Both the position numbers and the translations under genes were made by a program. The notes beneath the pieces were generated by a model. The model searched no databases, was not told where the DNA came from, and was given only the letters and a program-made list of their open reading frames with translations. A stretch of 37,163 bases of DNA from Duganella radicis (GTDB lineage Bacteria > Pseudomonadota > Gammaproteobacteria > Burkholderiales > Burkholderiaceae_D): NCBI RefSeq assembly GCF_009720825.1, contig NZ_WNKY01000056.1:1-37163 (forward strand), given 5' to 3'. This document shows, one piece after another, positions 34,253 to 37,163 of the stretch; position 1 is the stretch's first letter, and each line of letters begins with the position of its first letter.

Positions 34253-35367
34253 CCCGAGAACCCCACGCCGCTGAAAATAATCGCAAACACCGCGTCAGCC
34301 AGGATTACGGCCGTAATCGCCGTGACCACGGAGGTGGTGGTGCCGCGCCCGAGGCTTTCGGTATTTGGCTTGATGCGCAGGCCGAAGTGGCAGGACACCA
34401 GCGCGATCAGCATGCCGAACACCACACCCTTGCCGATGCCGATCAGGTAATTCGCCAGCGGCACGGCTTCCGGTAGCTTGAGCAGGAAGTACTGCGGCGT
34501 GAGATTCAGTTGCAGCTTGGCGGAGACCATGCCGCCTATCAGCGCGATGGTATCGGTCCAGATCACCAGCAGCGGCATGGCGATCGCCAGGGCCAGCACC
34601 TTGGGCAGGATCAGGCGGAAGCCGTGCGAGATACCCATCACCAGCATGGCGTCCAGCTCCTCGGTCACGCGCATCACGCCCAGCTGCGCGGTGATGGATG
34701 AACCGGAGCGGCCGGCCACCAGGATGGCGGCCAGCAGCGGCCCCAGTTCGCGGATGATGCTCATGCCAAGCAGATTGACCAAAAAGATATCGCCGCCGAA
34801 GTTGCGCAACTGCTGCGCCGACAGATAGGAGAACACCACGCCGATCAGAAAGCCCACCAGCGCCGTGATGCCCAGCGCCTGGAAGCCGGCGTGATAGATA
34901 TTGGCGGAGATTTCCTTCCACGGCCCGCGCAGCGGATTGCGCAGGAAACGCCAGCTGTCCAGCACCACCTGGCCGATCAGGCGCAGCAGGCCGGCCAGGT
35001 GCTCGAAGAACAGCAGCATGGCGAAGCCCAGCTTCATCACCAGCGTCAGGCGGTTCTGGCGCGCGCGCGGCAGCTCCAGCGTGCCGGTGGTTTCAAGGCG
35101 CTTGAAGAATTCGTCCAGTCCCGGCGCCAGTTGCAGATTGGCGGGACGGGCCTTGCCCCAGGCGTTCCAGAACAGCTGGGCGCCGATATGGTCCATGCTG
35201 TCGACGGCCGACAGATCCCATTTCAGCTGGTCGCCCTTGAGCGTCTTGAGGAAGGCGGTGATGGTGGTCATCGCCTTGCCCTGCGCCAGCGCGTGCACTT
35301 GCCATGTGCCGGTCGCGGCGACGGCGCCGGCATTGAGGGTCAGGGTAGGCTCTTGGGCAGTAGGCAT
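34249..35367 (-). CDS. mlaE: STAS-MlaE fused ABC permease
   Basis: The 372-residue product fuses a STAS-like N-terminal domain (about 1-95; LKWDLSAVDSMDHIGAQLFW) to an MlaE permease (about 105-372). The permease part shows YHAGFQALGITALVGFLIGV, FGGDIFLVNLLG, RELGPLLAAILVAGRSGSSI and EELDAMLVMGI, the MlaE family core, and ends in membrane segments. In E. coli the STAS protein MlaB is separate; here the two are one chain. The frame stays open to 35907, but the sequence before 35367 is low-complexity antisense of the next gene, so the ATG at 35367 is chosen. It opens the operon. Confidence 0.93.
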   Translation of the reverse strand: MPTAQEPTLTLNAGAVAATGTWQVHALAQGKAMTTITAFLKTLKGDQLKWDLSAVDSMDHIGAQLFWNAWGKARPANLQLAPGLDEFFKRLETTGTLELPRARQNRLTLVMKLGFAMLLFFEHLAGLLRLIGQVVLDSWRFLRNPLRGPWKEISANIYHAGFQALGITALVGFLIGVVFSYLSAQQLRNFGGDIFLVNLLGMSIIRELGPLLAAILVAGRSGSSITAQLGVMRVTEELDAMLVMGISHGFRLILPKVLALAIAMPLLVIWTDTIALIGGMVSAKLQLNLTPQYFLLKLPEAVPLANYLIGIGKGVVFGMLIALVSCHFGLRIKPNTESLGRGTTTSVVTAITAVILADAVFAIIFSGVGFSG

Positions 35368-35426
35368 AGCCTCAAGTTTAAGGGAGTTTGGCCCCGGCCG
35401 CCACCTCGCTCGAAAGGAGGAGCCAC

Positions 35427-36908
35427 TCAGGCGGCCAAACGGCGCGCCTGCCGCTTGGGCGCGGGGGGGGCTTCGGCCGCCGGCTTGGGCTTGGCGCCGC
35501 CGCTGTAGTCGCTGGCCAGCAGGGCTTCGGCGTCGGTCTTGTCCATGCCCTGGGTTTGCAGATAGCGCGCCACCATGCCCACCAGCCGCTCCAGCGCGAT
35601 GCGGTGGGTGGCATCGGTATTCGCGTACAGCCAGTCGGAAAACGCCATGAAGCGCTGGAATGGCGCATCGCCCAGCAGCACCGGCAGCGTGTGTGCGAAG
35701 CGGCCGGAGTTCGCCACCAGATCCCAGTAGCGCGCAAAGCGCACCAGCCGCTGCATGGTGGAGAAGTCGATGTCTTTGTTGGCGAGGATGGTGTACGGCG
35801 CGTACGGATCGTAGACCATGCCGTATTCCTGCGTGTGGCGGATGATCGGCGTGCCGCGCAGGCGTTTGAGGATGCCGAACTGGATCTCGTGCGGCTCCAG
35901 CGCCCACAGCTTGTTGAAGCCTTCGGCAAAGCTCTCCACCGTCTCGCCGGGCAGGCCGGCGATCAGATCGACGTGCATGTGGGCGTGCGATTGTTTGGTC
36001 AGCCAGCGGATATTGTCGGCCGCTTTCTGGTTATCCTGCTTGCGGCTGACCAGCGTCTGCACTTCGGGATTGAAGCTCTGGATGCCGATTTCGAATTGCA
36101 GCGCGCCGGCTGGGAACCTGGCGATGCCTTCTTTCAGCGCGTCCGGCAGATGGTCGGGCACCAGTTCGAAGTGGGCGTAGACCGGATCGTCCGGGTTGGC
36201 CTCCAGCTTATCAAGGAAGAACTGCATGATCTTCAGGCTGGTCTTGATATTCAGGTTGAAGGTGCGGTCGACAAACTTGAACAGCCGCGCGCCGCGCTGA
36301 TAGAGCGACTCCATCTCGGCCAGGAAACTGTCGAGCGCGAACGGCCACGCCGTCTTGTCCAGGGCAGACAGGCAGAACTCGCACTTGAACGGGCAGCCGC
36401 GCGAGGCTTCCACGTACAGGGTGCGGTTCTTGATATCGTCGTCCGTGTATAAGGAGTAGGGCAGCTTGATCTCGGCCATGGGCGGCTGCACGCCGGCATG
36501 CACCTTCATCAGCGGCTTGGGGCCGTGCAGGATCTCGCCACACAGCTTGGGGAAAGTCACATCGCCCCAGCCGGTAATCACATAATCGGCCAGCCGGACG
36601 ATCTCCTGCTCGTTGGTCTCGTGCGAAACCTCCGGGCCGCCCAGCACCACGGTGACCTGCGGCGCCACGCGCTTGAGCATGGCCACCACCTTGGTGGTTT
36701 CCTCGACGTTCCATATATAGATGCCGAAGCCGACGATCTTCGGCGAGTACGACAGGATGCGTTCAACAATCTCGGTCGCCTTGGCGCCGATCACAAATTC
36801 CTGCAAGTGCGTTTGCGCTTGCAGCTCGCCCATATTCGCCAATAGATAGCGCAGGCCCAGCGAAGCGTGGGTATATCGGGCGTTGAGGGTGGTAAGCAAA
36901 ATAGACAT
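35427..36908 (-). CDS. B12-binding radical SAM protein
   Basis: The 493-residue protein has an N-terminal cobalamin-binding-like domain (about 1-135; VVLGGPEVSH, VITGWGD) and a radical SAM barrel. The 4Fe-4S cluster motif is RGCPFKCEFC with C172, C176 and C179, and the barrel includes GLPGETVESF and FEIGIQS. A C-terminal domain of about 130 residues (DUF4080-like) ends in an Ala/Lys/Pro-rich tail. Family members are widespread and mostly uncharacterised. It is a single gene, 60 bp upstream of the MCE operon and divergent from the rRNA promoter. Confidence 0.9.
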   Translation of the reverse strand: MSILLTTLNARYTHASLGLRYLLANMGELQAQTHLQEFVIGAKATEIVERILSYSPKIVGFGIYIWNVEETTKVVAMLKRVAPQVTVVLGGPEVSHETNEQEIVRLADYVITGWGDVTFPKLCGEILHGPKPLMKVHAGVQPPMAEIKLPYSLYTDDDIKNRTLYVEASRGCPFKCEFCLSALDKTAWPFALDSFLAEMESLYQRGARLFKFVDRTFNLNIKTSLKIMQFFLDKLEANPDDPVYAHFELVPDHLPDALKEGIARFPAGALQFEIGIQSFNPEVQTLVSRKQDNQKAADNIRWLTKQSHAHMHVDLIAGLPGETVESFAEGFNKLWALEPHEIQFGILKRLRGTPIIRHTQEYGMVYDPYAPYTILANKDIDFSTMQRLVRFARYWDLVANSGRFAHTLPVLLGDAPFQRFMAFSDWLYANTDATHRIALERLVGMVARYLQTQGMDKTDAEALLASDYSGGAKPKPAAEAPPAPKRQARRLAA

Positions 36909-36929
36909 GCGAGTATTTTACTTGAGGGG

Positions 36930-36958
36930 TTGACGACTGGCACGCCATCCCCCATAAT
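36930..36958 (+). promoter_or_regulatory. Strong sigma70-type promoter of the rRNA operon
   Basis: TTGACG (36930-36935), a 17-bp spacer and CATAAT (36953-36958) form a near-consensus promoter. Its C-rich discriminator-like spacer end and position 180 bp before the 16S gene fit an rrn P1. The start of transcription would be near 36965. Confidence 0.7.
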
Positions 36959-37141
36959 CTCGTTCCTCTGCTGCTGAACACAACGCTTCGCAGCAGTTAA
37001 AAAGACCCTGATCTTTAAAAAATTACAGTCGATAAATGTGGGCGTTTGATGCTGCAACAAAAAGCATTAAATGCTCAACAAGAAATACTGTCAGTATTTT
37101 GAGTGAGCGAACCTGGTCAGAAATGACCACAAACAGAGATT
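36959..37141 (+). ncRNA. rRNA operon leader with boxA-like site and hairpins
   Basis: The leader carries CTGCTG (36971-36976) with CAGCAG (36991-36996) as an early hairpin. A boxA-like TGATCTTTAAAA at 37009-37020 is the binding site type for the Nus antitermination complex. A perfect AAATACT/AGTATTT hairpin (37083-37099) and a GGTCA/TGACC hairpin (37115-37128) come next. These are expected antitermination and RNase III processing elements; the assignment is by position and pattern. Confidence 0.65.
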
Positions 37142-37163
37142 AAACTAAAGAGTTTGATCCTGG
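37142..37163 (+). rRNA. rrs: 16S ribosomal RNA, 5' end (runs off the window)
   Basis: The window ends in AGAGTTTGATCCTGG, the universally conserved start of bacterial 16S rRNA (primer 27F site). Alignment to E. coli numbering puts nucleotide 1 at 37142. Only the first 22 bases are present. Confidence 0.93.

Noticed and set aside
35368..35907. N-terminal extension of the MlaE frame to 35907
   Set aside because: The extra 180 residues are low-complexity and overlap the radical SAM gene in another frame of the same strand; the STAS domain starts naturally at the ATG at 35367.

Overview
The window looks like chromosomal DNA around the replication origin of a high-GC betaproteobacterium, most likely an Oxalobacteraceae member (Massilia/Duganella/Janthinobacterium type). 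This rests on the gene order gyrB-dnaN-dnaA | oriC | rpmH-rnpA-yidD-yidC-mnmE, on the sequence character of DnaA, RnpA and YidC, and on the start of a 16S rRNA gene with a betaproteobacterial-type leader at the right edge. The genus is an inference; no search could be run.

Positions 1-8,080 are an accessory block with visibly lower GC and different codon use from the rest, and behave like a horizontally acquired restriction/defence island inserted just past the gyrB terminator. It holds an EcoRII-like type IIE endonuclease (+ strand). On the - strand follow an unrecognised protein with a PD-(D/E)xK-like signature, a Vsr mismatch endonuclease immediately downstream of a Dcm/M.EcoRII-like cytosine-5 methyltransferase, and a two-gene operon of an OLD-type ATPase-TOPRIM nuclease and a second cytosine-5 methyltransferase. 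The first set makes a coherent CCWGG restriction, modification and repair module. The OLD-methyltransferase pair is the best candidate here for a little-described defence system.

Positions 8,081-17,753 are the origin region. gyrB, dnaN and dnaA read leftward and the ribosomal protein/RNase P/YidC/MnmE genes read rightward from an intergenic origin with one perfect DnaA box. An 86-bp perfect palindrome follows mnmE at 17,758-17,843 and separates it from the convergent next operon.

Positions 17,870-28,278 are housekeeping and signalling genes. They comprise an HscC-type Hsp70 with a degenerate J-domain membrane partner and a secreted SMP-30-like protein in one operon, a diguanylate cyclase, a small zinc-binding protein, an Hpt protein, a CAP-domain lipoprotein, PssA, a YdhF-like aldo/keto reductase and an EAL/HDOD protein.

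Positions 28,284-36,908 are almost entirely leftward: a STAS-MlaE permease, MlaF ATPase, MCE protein and auxiliary lipoprotein (an MCE lipid-transport operon) run into a VanZ-like membrane protein, a thioredoxin-like ferredoxin, an alpha/beta hydrolase and a D-Ala-D-Ala carboxypeptidase. A B12-binding radical SAM gene lies upstream. A strong sigma70-type promoter and leader for an rRNA operon fill 36,930-37,141, and the 16S gene runs off the window. Cell-envelope functions (YidC, PssA, MCE transport, DacC) are strongly represented in the core part.
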